From Numida meleagris (lineage: Eukaryota > Chordata > Aves > Galliformes > Numididae): a stretch of 64,000 bases of DNA. Shown here one piece after another: positions 12,784 to 26,661 of this stretch; the stretch's first letter is position 1; each line of letters opens with the position of its first letter. A model generated the notes under the pieces. That model did no database searches. It was not told the DNA's origin and worked only from the letters and a program-made list of their open reading frames with translations. The translations under genes were made by a program, and so were the position numbers. The DNA is taken from positions 13,749,101-13,813,100 of the forward strand of contig NC_034438.1 in NCBI RefSeq assembly GCF_002078875.1, given 5' to 3'.

Positions 12784-15700
12784 GTTCAAATCACCTTCTG
12801 TCCCCACTGAATCACTACTGTCCATTCTCCATTTGCTATTTACAGTCAGGTCTGTCAACCTCTCATCATAAATGTAGCTCTCTGGTGTACAAAGGATCAA
12901 AAACTGTATGTTCAACTTCAGTATAGTTTTAGTAGTTGCTTTCTATAGCCTGAATTTTAAAAGAAGCAGCAGCTTCAAATGTCATTCAAATTTATAGCTC
13001 ACAACTTAGGTTTTTTTTGTTTTCTTTCTGGATACCTGTTTTTCCCTTGTTCTGTTTTTTTTGTTTGTTTTTTTTTTCCGTCTTCCCATCTCTACCTACT
13101 TATTCTGAGCTGCTTGTAATAAGTAGTGTAGCATATTAATGGGCTGAAAATATAGGCATATGTAAAGGTTAGATGCAGGGTTCAGCACTCTAGATCTCAA
13201 CATGGAGATTTTGAAACCCTATCTGAAAAATTCTGTTGAAACACAGATCATAATGTATAATTCATCTCACTTCTCCAAATTCTCACTGGTGCTGAAGGGC
13301 CATCGAGATTTACTACTCAAATAAAATGAGACAACATGATTTAGTGTATAATCAAGAATTAGATCGAAGTAAAAGGGTGACATTTCACAAGGTCGCTGTT
13401 GTTTCTGTAACAAAACAACTGTCTGTACTGCAAAAGAATGGAACTAATTAAGAAGATTTTCTGAACCCAATTAGAACTGTAATCAAGGAACATAGTATAC
13501 TTTAGGAAATATGCTAGATTAGTTGTAGTAAATAGTAGTTTTTCTCTCTTCAGACATTAGTTTGTCACTGAAATCCGATCAAACAAGTAACAAGTGAAAG
13601 TCTTTTAATTTGTCAAATTTGGTTAGCTACATTTCTGACACTGAGCCAAAGCTGGTTAGTTTTCCTAGAATCTTCTTTTACATATGGATGCTAAGCATCA
13701 TCTGCTTTAAATCAGATGTTTGCATTTATTTTATGCCCTAATATTTTCTAATTCTAGTCTTATCATACAGTCTCTTTCTCATGACTAAGAAAATAATAGC
13801 TATAACATTTCAAATTTAAGGGAACTCTCGGCATATTTTATACAAGAAAAAAAGGACAACTAGCAAAATCTCATGAAGTCTTTCTATATATTGCTGGTGG
13901 AACTGTCTCAGACTTCTGTGAGCAACAGAAAAATTTACAGTTGATGGCACTCTGTACGTATTAGGATGTGAAAATATGTACCTTGGGAAAGTCCACGTTT
14001 GGTATGATGGTGAAAGCCTGCATTACAACATTCAGAAGTTTAAATTTCCAAATAACCTTAGTGTTCTAGAAAAAATGAGCATTTATTCACACAGGATGTC
14101 TGAAGACACTGTTAATGTATTTGTTCTATCAGCAGGCAGAAATTAAATGGTCAGACTAATAGTGTGCTATGATTGTCTCTTTTGTTGTCATAGTCCTATT
14201 TTCATGTAATTTTAAGATATCCAAAGATCCTTCATAAATGGCACAGTAAAAATGAACATAAGCTGACTGTAGATTACTAAAATTTTGCAGCTTAGAAAAA
14301 CAGGAAAATACTGCTATGAAGTTTTTGCTGGTTAAAGAGAAGGTGTCATCCTTCTTTATGGAGGTCCAGTGCATTTAGACCTACCAGTAATAGCTGTGGC
14401 TATGTGACATCATACTAACACCTATGACGTATTCTTGAAGGCACATTCCTGGGCAATTTCTCAGATGAATTTAAATACTGTGAGCCAAAAGGTAGACTAC
14501 ATTGAATGTGAAATAAAGCTTCCAAAATTAAATGTATATAGGAAAATTACAGAAGAATTTTCTGCCCAAAGCTAAACAGTATCTTGGCTCAGTTTTGTTC
14601 CTCTCTTAAATTTATCTCCCTCTGAAACTCTTGAATTTTACCTGCCCATGTGAACTGAGAGTGGTTCACTAGCAGTGATCAGTTAGAGATGTTTTTCACT
14701 GAAGTGGAATGATGTTCTGAGGTAGAACTTATTATCAGCATGTGACTCAGGGATGTTCCCACATCAATTTATATTCTCATTACCATTTTTATTTATTATT
14801 AAGAAAGTACTTCTAAAGACTAGACCTCCTGCACTCATCCTGTTTTTCTGCTCACCTGTAGAGGGGGTGAATGAATCACTTAATTCCATGTGCTTCTGTG
14901 TGCCATGAATGTAGTTTTGGCCCTTTTTTTTTTTTGTAATTACAGCTTGTGGATGTTGCTGAGAAAATGGTGTAATTACAACATTATTCTGGAGACCTCT
15001 CTGAGTAGAAAACTCTTTCTCCTTTTGTGCAGGGATATAGAAGGAATCACAGTTACTGAGGCCGCTGTCAAGAAACATACATCTGGCTAATCGCAAGCAA
15101 GTGATCTGTGGGCTCTTGGAAACTCAGTTTTCCATTGCTAAAGCACTGGAGCAAAATCAGCAGAGCAGTTGCTGGCTTAAATGTTGCATTTGTTGATACA
15201 TTTTATGAAAATAGCAGGAAAATGGAATAAAAATGAAGAGAATGAGAAAAGCTGGGCGAGAAGGCAGGTGACAAGTGATCACTGTGGAGTTGAGTTGTGT
15301 GGTTACAGGGCCTCCAGAACAGGAAAGGTGTCTCTTATAGTGATACCAAGTGCATATATCAGTGATTAATACATGCATTTAGAAACCTAAGTGTAAGTGG
15401 AGTGTCCTAACTGACAATGCGGTTTCTGACATGTTAGAGGAAGTTCTTGCTGTAAGGTTTTTCTGAGGAATCTTTTTGTTCTTTTTGTCTTTGACAGCCA
15501 TTCCTCCATCCCACTTCTCAGGCTTACTTGGAGTTCATATATCAAACCTCTCTTAATCCTTTGTTTTCTTCTAGCAAAGAGCAGAGAAATACCTATCTCA
15601 CAATCATATTCAAGGGGTAATGTTTGAATTGGGGCTATTGTTTGAATGAGGTAACATTCAAGGCGCTTAACATAACTGTGTATTAAATGTCCAGAACCTG

Positions 15701-18700
15701 CTGACCAAAAGTGCATCTTGGAAAGCCACTAGAAGAGTAGTGAATACCTTTGTAGATGATACATAAGAGCATTTTTTTCACTGACTTATGTTTTCTTTGA
15801 TTGTTCTAGACACTCATTAGTTATGCCTATTAATCTTTCATTAATCTAAACAAACCATGAAAACTGTATTGCTTCTGTATTAATGTCTCTCAAGGGAATG
15901 AGCTGTTCCTTGGCATAGCATCTTTAAGGTCAGTACTTCTGTCAGAAGGGGAGTCTTCTTAGTGGCTAATTAATGTAAAAGTAATTCTGCAGACTTAGAT
16001 TGGTCTTTAGTTAACTTTAATGTTAGCTCTGTGTTTTGTCCAGTCAGGAAGTGGCTCTGTTTTCAAATGAACGAAATCAGGCTTCCCCATAAATTCCTGC
16101 TGTATTTATTTGAAATGGATAATCTGTGAAAAGATGTTGGAGGAACATGGGAAGCAAGTCAAGTGAGAGCAGCCGATTTTTTAATAGTGGCCAGTCTTCA
16201 TCTCTTGTAAATCCTCCAGCCTTTAATTCCATGAACTAAGATACATCTCTGGAGTCTGTATTTCAAGCAGTGAGAGGGAAAGGCCCCAACATCTCTCTCT
16301 GTGGTTCTTACCCATTTAAGCTCTGAAGCATAGGAGTGACAGCGGTGGGTCCTCACAAGGGAGTGAGTATTAGAGGAAAGTTCAGCAGAGGATACATAAA
16401 ACTCTAATCATTTTTGGCAGTCTGTCAGAAAAAAAAATGAGATTTCCTTTATAAATCTGTCCACTGTGCTTTTGAATGTGATTGTTTTATCCAAGTCTGT
16501 TCTGCACATGAATCACTAAATGCAATAGTAAAATCAGTATGAATCTGGAGGCTTACTTCAGACCTCTCAACACTGTACAGATGATCAGAAGGCTCTTTTA
16601 GGCTCGTAGCCTTATCACAGAAATAAAAGCTGAAGCAAAAATGTACTATTCTGTTAAGGACAGTTCCCTTCTGAGTCATGAATGCTCCTTGTTTGTGTGT
16701 TCTCTTGTGCATTGTTCATCTTAGTGCTGAATCTCCAATACTTTGGGAGTTGTTGTTTTTCCACTGTTAATTTAATTCTATCAGTCTGATATCATTGACA
16801 TGGTTTCTCACTCTTTTGGTGTTTCCACCACTCTGAATTTCAAAGCTAAAACATACCCAGCTCAGCAACTTTCGCATTTGGGGAAGAACATCAAAATACT
16901 CCATATTTACAAATTCAGATGTGTCACATATATTTCCTTTCATATGCAAGAGTCCATTTGAGATCCAAAGCATGTATCATGGCACTGAGAACTGCTTGAT
17001 ACTCTTGTTTTTTTACTATGCTTTTTTAAAGTAAACTATTTTGTTAATTTATGAGGATTTGTACATAATATACTGGCTTAATTAAGAATGGAAATAGTTG
17101 TTTTATAAATAACTTTAAAAGGACAGTGCTAGTTGGTCTATAAGAACTGCACTTTAATGAGGGACAAAATCATTGTCACAGTCATTTTCTTTTTGAATAC
17201 TGAAAAGGATGCTTGTACAAGAAAACTGCAAAACTGCAAAGACTCAGGTTCTTACTAAGTTTGAGCACAAATTGAGCAGAAAATACTTTTCTCTAGGTTG
17301 TTTTTAAAATTTCATTGGATCTTCTTTGAAGTTAGTAACTCATAGTCCATGATTCATTGCAATAATAAAGTTCTGAATTACTGAACAAGTAAACATCCTG
17401 GCTGCAGTAATAAAACAGAAAATCCAAGAAGCACAGGAGTAATACTGCATGCCAGAGAGTTCTAAAATACCCAAACTGATTCAGTCACCTTTGCTGCTCG
17501 GGAAAAAATGTTACAGTCCAGATGTGCAAAAAGAGTAAGAATATCCCATGAAACCTCTCTATTCTTCTTATTGTCTGTAAAGGTGAAATTGAGTGGTTTC
17601 TATCATGAGGAATTGTGAAGAATCAGCATGACTTTCAGTCTCCAGATACTCAAAGCAACGTGTAATTTTTGGTAATCAGTAATCAGAGAGTGAGGAGTAA
17701 CTCCTCAGACTGCTTGGAGACCTCGTCTTTCCTTTGTTGCATGTGCCCATGTGTGAGGCGGGTCTTATAGCAGGGCTCCTGACAGAATTGCTGTATGACA
17801 ACTCAGTAATCTCCCTTGGAGCGTCACTCTAGACGTGGAAGGTAACAAACGTTCTTCATAGTAATAAAGCCTGTGGAAGCTTTTTGGCTCCTTAGTTTTT
17901 ATATTAATATATGTGGACTGTAACAGGGAACCTTCCTCTAAGTGAAGAACAAGAGTTCTGGGAGTTTCCTTCAAAGCCATTCAGCTAGTTGTTCTGTGGA
18001 TTAAAACAGCATTTTTCCTTCCTTTTCTTTACTAGACTGAAAACAACACCAAATTCTGCCACTTCAAATTTAATGAAATGAGGATTGTTGGGTTGCACCT
18101 CATAAGAATCTCTGCAGTGTACAGTAAAGCATTTTTCTGTCTAGTGTATGCAAGTGTTATTCCACATAAATTAGGCAGTATTTTGAAATGGTTAAAATCT
18201 ACAGAAGCCAGAAGTAGGTTGGGAGCTCAACAGTGGCAAGTTTAGCAATTTGCAACTTGATTCTGATCTTCGAAAGGCAGTGTGAATTAAAAGGAGCAAA
18301 TGTCAAGAACAAGGATGGACCAAGGGCCAGTATCTTCCTCAATTATTTCACTCAAATTTAACAAGGGTGTGGAAAGGGAATAAATAACAAGAGATACCAG
18401 GATGAATTTGTGCGGACCAGGTACTGCTTCAGTGACAAAATACAGAGTTTAGGACATAGTGTCATTGATAATTGATAATACACAGCAGTGTGTCTTACGA
18501 AACCTGGCCAACTTGTGTCCCTGCTTTAATGGAGCTCTCATTGTAGTGAGTCTAATGATTGAAACCTTCTTAGATTTGTGAGGAAGACTTCAGTCGTTCT
18601 GCCAAGTTGTCCTTACTCTGCAGATGTTCTCTAACAGTGGTGCACTGTCATTCCTTTCGTATTTCCTCAGCCTTGCAACCCACGCTGCCCTTGTAACTGT

Positions 18701-21202
18701 GTGCTTACCTTAGTATCTCTTCTGAGTGGTCACCAATGTACATTACTACTTCTCCACGCTATCAGGGCATATACATGCCAGACCAAGACATTGTCATCTT
18801 TACTGTTTAGACTAAGTGGCAGTGTGATCACATTTTTGTGTCACCTGGCACATTTCCTTTACAGTTTGTCCATATTATTTCTTCTTCTTCAGCTTTTCTT
18901 TCCAAATGCATCTTCTTTTCCCATCCTTTTTTCCTCCTCATTCTTTGTCCTTTCTCTTGCATCCCGTTTTTCCTCCACAGTCCACTCTGCTGCAGATGTG
19001 AGCTGTGCTGTAAGTTCTGCTCTGTGAAGGCACTCCCACGTTGCTGTCTCTCCCACTGGCACTGGTGTTGCTCGCTCCTCCTGCAGCCGCTTGCTGCCAC
19101 CTCTCGCAGCGATGTGGGCATCGCATGTGCCTGGCTGCGGAGGGCTGCCCTGGGTCAGACCAGAGCATCTGCTTCCACTTGAGCTCTCCCTTCTTCTTCA
19201 TAGGAAGTGAGCTGATGTTTAAAAACGGGAAGTAAGTTGTCAGATTTAGCCAGGACCATTGTGATGTGCCCTTGTGTGACTTTTATGTGGAGGTGATTGC
19301 AAAGTTGCAGTTTGTTATGTGGGTTCTCAGCCTAATCACATTTCTCTCCAGACCTGGAGAGTATTTGCTTTAGTCTGAGAAGACGATTGTCAGCCTGGAG
19401 CGCAGTTTGTGAATGCCAGATCACGCTTCAGCTGGTCTTTCTGGAAAACATAGGTCCTGGCTCTGAGCACCCTTTGTACCAGAAAGGCATCAGCTGGTGC
19501 AGGAGCAGGAGAAGAAAGGTTGCTGGCGGTACCTGTCAGCTATGTAGAAGTTGCTTGCTCTCAGAAGTGCAAAGAAAACCTTTTGCAATATTCATTTACT
19601 TCTCGTACTGTTTGCTAGTGCAGCAGGGAGAACACAGCTTTCCTCATATGCCTTACCACATTATGTTACACAATGCTGAACATCTTCAGCAGCAGCAAGA
19701 AAAGAAAAAAGCATTGTTCATTATTATTCTTATGGATACTTTCTTGAAAAAAGTAATTTTGTGTTAAAACTACGAGATCATTGGAAATGTGTTTTGTTAT
19801 GTTAACTGATTTTCCTTACAAGTACGATGTCCTCTGTCTCTGCTTCCCTGTCTATGTTACATATGTAGGCAGGGAAGCTGATGTGGCTTGCCTGTAGCAG
19901 AAATCACATGATTCCGTGACTGCACATAGGAGGGCATGATTTGGAAAGTACACGCCAAAATACATTAGACATCGCACATATCCACATCCTTGCTCATCCC
20001 TGTACTGTCTCATGGGCAGCAGTACTGAGTAATGCTGCAGGATTGTTTTTCCCACAGTCCTGAGCTTTATTTACTTGATTTTCTTGTGTACCCAAGGAGC
20101 AGTGTGGACACCACATCTGTGAGCCACGTCAGCTCCTGTTCTATGGAGGTTCAGTAGCACAGAGAGCGTGGGAAACCATCACAGTCATTGCACTCTGATG
20201 CTGAATAAAATCTCTGCTTCTGCAAGACTTTCATTCTTTTACCTCCATCTATTTCACTTGACAGAAGGGAGGGAGTTTCTCCTGAAAGGGAATAGCTGAC
20301 CACTGCCTCTTCATTCAGTACTTTTGAGCTCCAGAATTGATCTTTGAATTTTTTGTTCATCAACTCTGCTGCAAACTTGCTAAAAATTCCTTCTGGCATT
20401 TTCCAGAGCACTGTGCACACCTCCCATCTGTTAGCAGGAATGCCTACATATTATTGCTCAAAACTGGTCACCAAATTAGCCTTCAGTGTTCCATGTTCCT
20501 CAGCAGAACATTTGTATTTTTCAGGAACTATTACAATATTTAGACTTCAGAGGCAAAATACTCTCTTGTGAATTATTTCCTCTTATTTTTCACTGAAATA
20601 TTTTGTCCCTTTTACAGCTGTTAAACTCATCTTTCTTTCTGCTAAGTATTTCATGCAATAAGATCTCATTCAATACTGATAGAAAAGAGGTTACCTTCCT
20701 TTCCCCACAGTTTTGTTCCAGAACTTTGCTGCTGGCCCTTTGTGGACAGGTTGTACCTAAAGCATGGGCTGAATCATACTGGCAAGCAACCTTATTAAGA
20801 ACTGGCCCTGTTGTCTGCTGACTGCATCCTGCTTTCCTTATATGTGATGTGTGTTAAATTATTAGTACTAGACTGTACCTATTTAAAATGCCATTCACGG
20901 ACAGCAAATGTTGTTCATTTCACTGTGCAGTTTGAAAGAATCAGAATTTCCTGGTACCGGAAAAATCACCCTGCCCCCATTAAAGTAAATTGCCCAACAT
21001 TTGTTGAACTTGGTGGATTCAGAAGCAGAACCTAATTGATAGAGCACTCATTTTCAGTGTACACATCTGAGCTATAGTAAATAAGACACCAGATCTTCAT
21101 AATTGTTTAGCAATTTTAAATGTATTTAATTTCCCCATTTGCATCTCCATCTTTTTCTGTTATGCTTTAGTAGTGATGCATTTGTGTATGCTTTAAGAGC
21201 GG
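12784..21202. other. AT-rich sequence without recognised genes (probable GHR intron)
   Basis: About 8.4 kb with no supportable exon. It holds T-rich tracts at about 13011-13082 and a locally GC-rich segment at about 18960-19180. A few small open frames occur, none with recognisable domains. Confidence 0.55.
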
Positions 21203-22658
21203 ATCATAGAATCATAGAATCACAGAATGGCCTGGGTTGAAAAGGACCTCAAAGATCATCGAGTTTCAACTCCCCTGCTGAGTGCAGGGTCACCAACCAC
21301 TAGACCAGACTGCCCAGAGCCACATCCAGCCTGGCCTTGAATGCCTCCAGGGACGGGGCATCCACAGCCTCCTTGGGCAACCTGTTCCAGTGCGTCACCA
21401 CCCTCTGAGTGAAAAACTTCCTCCTAATATCTAACCTAAATCTCCCCCGTCTCAGTTTAAAACCATTCCCCCTTGCCCTATTGCTATCGACCATCATAAA
21501 CAGTCATTCCCCCGCCTGTTTATACACTCCCTTCAAGTACTGGAAGGCCACAATGAGGTATACCCGAAGCCTTCTCTTCTCCAAGCTAAACGTACCCAGT
21601 TTCCTCAACCTTTCTTCATAGGAGAGGTGCTCCAGCCCCCTGATCATCTTGGGGGCCCCAGGCCTGGACACAGTACTGCAGATGGGGCCTCACAAGAGCC
21701 AAGTAGAGGGGGACAATCACCTCCCTCTCCCTGCTGGCCACTCCTCTTCTAATGCAGCCCAGAACATAGTTGGCCTTCCAGGCTGCCAGCGCACACTGCT
21801 GGCTCATGTCCAGCTTCTCATCTGCCAGGACCCTCAAGTCCCTCTCCGCACGACTGCTCTCGAGGAGTTCTTCCCCCAGTCTGTATAAATACCTGGGATT
21901 GCCCCAGCACAAGTGCAGCACCTTGCATTTGGCCTTGTTGAACCTCATTAGGTTCACATGCCCACTTCTCCAGCCTGTTCAGGTCCTTCTGGATGGCTTC
22001 CCTTCCCTCCAATGTATCGACTGCACCGCTCAGCTTGGTGTCACCTGCAAACTTGCTGAGTGTGCACTCAATGCCATCATCTGTGTCATTGATAAAGATG
22101 TTAAAGAGCACCAGTCCCAAGACTGAGCCCTGGGGACACCACTCGTGGCTGGCCTCCACCCTGACATAGAACCACTTATCACAACTCTTCGGCTGCGTCC
22201 AGCCAACCAGTTCTTAATCCACTGAACAGTCCATCCTTCAAATCCATACCTCTCCAATTTAGAGAGAAGGATGTGGTGAGGGACCATGTCAAAGGCTTTG
22301 CAGAAGTCTAGGTAGATGATATCCACCGATGTCATCACTCCATCATAGAAGGCCACCAGATTGGTCAGGCAAGATCTGCCCTTGGTGAAGCCATTCTGGC
22401 TGTCTCAGATCACCTCTTTGTCTCGTATGTGCCTTGATATATTTTCGAGGAGGATCTGCTCCATGATCTTCCCAGGCACAGAGGTGAGGCGCACTGGCCT
22501 GTAGTTCCCTGGGTCTTCCTTTCTCCCTTTCTTAAAAATGGGAGTAATGTTTCCCTTTCTCCAGTCACCGGGGACTTCACTGGACAGCCATGATTTTTCA
22601 AATATGATGGAGAGCGGCTCAGCAACCACATCAGCCATCTCTCTCAGAATCTTAGGAT
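21203..22658 (-). mobile_element. CR1 LINE, 5'-truncated, about 1.45 kb with reverse transcriptase remnants
   Basis: The longest CR1 copy here. Its 3' tail lies at 21203 (atcatagaatcatagaatcacagaatgg on +). Minus-strand frames read upstream to downstream: [20 protein letters not shown] (22405-22701), [19 protein letters not shown] (22030-22356), [15 protein letters not shown] with FAGDTKLSG (21818-22159), then [20 protein letters not shown] (21616-21957). The catalytic A-D-D has become A-G-D and the frames are interrupted, so it is inactive. Confidence 0.94.
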
Positions 22659-25600
22659 GGGTAATATGAAGTATACTGTTGCATACGGTTTGTTCTGTCA
22701 TTGATTTGCATGTTGGAGTATGTTCTTTTTCTGGGAGTTTAAGTTTGCTCTAGGTTCAATAAGTATCAGAAGTTCTGATAACTGATAATTCCACATGAAC
22801 CTTTTGAAATTTCCAGGGTAAGTACTTTGTCTTAATCCCCCAAAATGCATCTTCCTTTTTCATTTACTGCTTAGTTAGCTTGATTTTTTTGTATCAGTTA
22901 CATCCTCATGATTATTTCCCCTACCTAACTGCATACTAGTGAGATGTGTTTCTATATGGCTCATGCAATGCCCCACCAGCGTCCCTGCAGAACTGCCAGA
23001 GCTCTGGTGGCAGTTGAACTGTCCCTGAGGTGAGGGTAACCTGCTCTGCAGTACCTCAGTTATAAACTGACTTCTTTACAGCATCAGTGACTGGTGTTCG
23101 AGGCCAGCTCCCTATAGAGTTAAATCTTATTAGAGAGACTTTTAAATAAGCAAACAAAAAGAAAATAACAACATTGGAGAACTTAATCTCCAAAGGACTT
23201 AGCCCTCTGACAGCTCTATATTGTCTGTAAGACTTCTTTTGTTTTGAAGCCCATCTATATGTAACTTTCAGTAAGCTGTTACAGTATTATATTCCCTTTT
23301 AAATCATTAAAGTATGTGTAGCATTGAAACTACACTAAATGGAAAACTGTGACCTCAAACAAATGTAAGCAGAAGAGATGGCACGTCTGCATTCCTGATT
23401 CTTTCTGCAAACCACACCATTGTTTCCGCTACTGTTTTGGCAGAGCTTCTTCTGGCTGAGCCAGAGTTTATACCGCGGCTAATCTGTGGCCATTGCAGAA
23501 GGAAAGCAGAACACAAAGAGATCCTACTCTTTTACAGACAGTTATGGCAGCTGAATGCTTTGGCTGGGCAGGACCTACCAGAACCAGCACGGTGGAAGCC
23601 ACAGATTTGCTAGGTTTTTTCCATGTTTCCTGCTGCTGAATGTGCGTACTTAGCCAAGCCATTATCTGGGATTAAATTAGTGGTTTTATTCATTTATTAA
23701 TGTTATGCCTAAATGCATTCAGCTGAGCTATTGTATTCGTTTATCAGAGTCTGGTACGGCCTGTTCGAGCGATGGAGCTCACACAGGGTCCTGTACAATG
23801 TTGATAATTGCCTCCTGTAGCAAGCAAGAAATTGAGAAGATGCACCCCAAGAGTGCCAAGCATTATACAAGTCAGCGTGACAAGGTTTCCTCCAGTCAGG
23901 CACAAAAGCCTGTGGTTTTGAAGGCTGGAAGCTTGACACAGAAACTGGAAACAATTGATCAGAGAACAATTTTTGTTAGAAATGGAGCTGGTCATTAAAA
24001 AAGTAAAAATATGAACTGCAAATCAGAAAACCAAGAGTGTATGAATCCTAGGTAAATCTGTTCCTCGCAGAGGAATTCTTGTGCATGTTAGAGGAACAGC
24101 TGTGTGATGAAATTGTGAGTCCTTTCACAAGGGAGCGGAGAAGAAAGTGGGGCCTTAGGAATGCGTTCTTCTCAAGTTAGAGCATAAGAGAACATGTCTT
24201 CATCAGCATTCTGTGTGCACTGCTGTTCCTCTCTGTCGTGACTGCACTTCCATTCCATTCCTTTGGTCATGTTAAGAAGTGACTGTGTGACTTCCTCTAC
24301 CACTGGAGATGAGGACGTGGTCTGTGTGAACTTTAAATATGGTATGTCCCACCTTAAAATACAGAGCAGACATCAACAGAAATATTCTAACTTAGGAGGG
24401 TTTTCCAGTATATCATTTTCTTATATTCTTACACCTGTTTCAGTTAAACTAGCTATATTTGTTCTTGATTCATATAGCTGAGGATAGAAACAGGAAAAAC
24501 TGTAATGTACTTCCTTACCACACTTGTTTATAGGAGGGAGAGACCTGAGTCTTGCTGATTATAGGTGTCATGCGATTGAGGCAATTTTGCTCACGTCTCT
24601 GAAGCAGAAGCACAAAATTTTATTTTTCTTCGATTTGTTTTTAAATAATTAAATGAGTTTTCATTAAATTAAAGTTCAAGTTTGAAAGCTGAAACTATGA
24701 TAAGTAGAAAAACAAACAAGTATAGTACCACTCGAATCTTTTATTCTATTTTGTTTTCTATCTATGTTATAATAGTTTACAATGTCATGGTCATGTGTTA
24801 ATGATGATTTCTGCCAGATGAAGATTGTTTGATGAATGATGCAAAGTTTTCTTTAAATTCAGGTCAAGGTCAACCAAAAGCATTTTGAGATTTAGGCAGA
24901 AGCCATCAAATACTGAATACCATAAGGGTCAAAATCAAGTGCCATAGCCAAAATGTTTCATTTCAATATTTTCTGAAAAAGAACAGTTTCACTTTTTTCC
25001 TTGTGTTGCAACATTTCATTTGAAAATGTGTTTCATTTTAAAAATGAAATTTCTTTGAAGCTCAGTAAAATGGAATGTGCTATTTAAATCTTTTCATCAA
25101 AAAGCAGTTATTTTAGGTTGGCAAGAAGAATTTAAAATATTTGGTGGGGGCATGGGCCACTAAGCTTATGAAACCTCTTATTTACACAAAGGTGTTTACT
25201 CCTTGTTCAATGTCCAAAGTGTAAAATGAAGCAATATGGCATGGTGAGCAAAGCAGAAATGTCTAATATTCCTCTGTTAGTTACTGCCTGATGTGGACGC
25301 TTGTTGTTGCAGAATGTACAGGACGCAAATTGAACCAATAAGCCAAAGAAATACAAATTACTTTGGCATTCAGTAGCTGCTTCTATCTGGGCTATAAATA
25401 AAGGAGTCAACATGCAGGAGGGCCACAAAATCTCCATGCACAGGAGGAAACATCTGGTGCTTGTGGATATCTGTAGCTTAATACTTTTTCCAAATTTGAG
25501 TTTAAATGAGTTGTACCAAATATTTACAGTTGTGATGCTGCAAAAATACTTGTGAAAGGCTTCACACGTGGAATCCAGTAGTATTGTGTTGTTCATGGCC

Positions 25601-26540
25601 AGGGGTCATTTCACCAGTCATGTCACCTGACTAATATCCAAATTTTGGGTGCACAATGGAGAAATTTTCTTAAAGAGATGATTGTATTTCACAGCTAGTC
25701 AGTGAAGAGAGGTAAACACTTCCATGTGCCGTGATCTCTTTCTGGAAGGCTTCCTGGGCCAAGTTAGGAAACGCTAGCATTTTGGAATGACTGCTTGATT
25801 AGACCCTGAAAAATCAGGAAGAGGTTACATACTTACTTTGAAAGCAATTAATCATACCAACAGCTTTTGTTTTTATTTGTGTCACAAGGCTGACAAAGCT
25901 AATTGTACCGGTCGTTTCGTGGATCTACATCATTTCAGCTTTGAAAAATAATAGAAATTTTGAATGTTGAAGCAGCATGTGGCAGAACAGGCACATGCTT
26001 GTGAGCTGTGCTCATCTCTTTCAGAATAAGGCTGTAACTGCACAATGAAAATTTAACAAACCTGAACTCTGTTCAAGGTAGCAACTCTAATGTTAGCACT
26101 GCGGGCCATGTCACATTGCTCAGCTGCTCAGCTGAGTAAATATAGAGCAGCAGTTAGTCTAGCTCTGAGCTCTGCAGTACCACACTTCTCTTAAAACAGA
26201 GCTTTTCTTTAGAAGTGCAGGAGTAATGCAGGTATATCTGTACTGAAGTACAGCTCTGGTGTTGGCGTATCTCCACTATGGGTGTCAGGCCGTGGCACTA
26301 ATATTTCCACTGTCACAAAAGAGAGCTGGATCCATCTTTGAAAATTGGCCTTTTACAGTTGTAGTCATCTAGATATACGCATGTAAGAAGAATTTAAGTC
26401 CCACCTCATTGGTCATAAGCAATTGGAAGGAAAGTTTATTATGTATAAAAAGTGCTATGTTTCATTTTAACAGCATATTGGTCCAGTTTATGACTTCCTT
26501 TGATTTGTCTAATTCTGTCTTCTGCCATTTTTCTCGACAG
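22659..26540 (+). other. GHR: Intron upstream of GHR exon 4
   Basis: AT-rich sequence up to the acceptor at 26531-26540. The signal-peptide exon expected upstream was searched for by eye (an ATG followed by a hydrophobic stretch and a phase-1 donor) and not found here. No named repeat was recognised. Confidence 0.6.
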
Positions 26541-26661
26541 ATCTTCTGCTGTGGCCACAAATCAGCAAGTGTAGATCACCTGAGCTGGAGACATTTTCGT
26601 GTTACTGGACTGATGGAAACCTCACTACTTCAGGAACAATACAACTGTTGTATATGAAAAG
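26541..26661 (+). CDS. GHR: GHR exon 4: start of mature hormone-binding domain 1
   Basis: The 121-bp exon lies between a ttctcgacag acceptor and a gtagta donor. It begins with the last two bases of an Asp codon and ends with AG of a split Arg codon. It encodes 39 full codons including [19 protein letters not shown], the N-terminal strand with the first conserved disulfide pair (KC...FSC) and the conserved YWTDG. An Asn-Leu-Thr glycosylation sequon is at 26618-26626. Bird GHR lacks the exon 3 present in mammals, so this exon should splice directly to the signal-peptide exon. That exon would have to end with a lone G for this phase. Confidence 0.96.
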
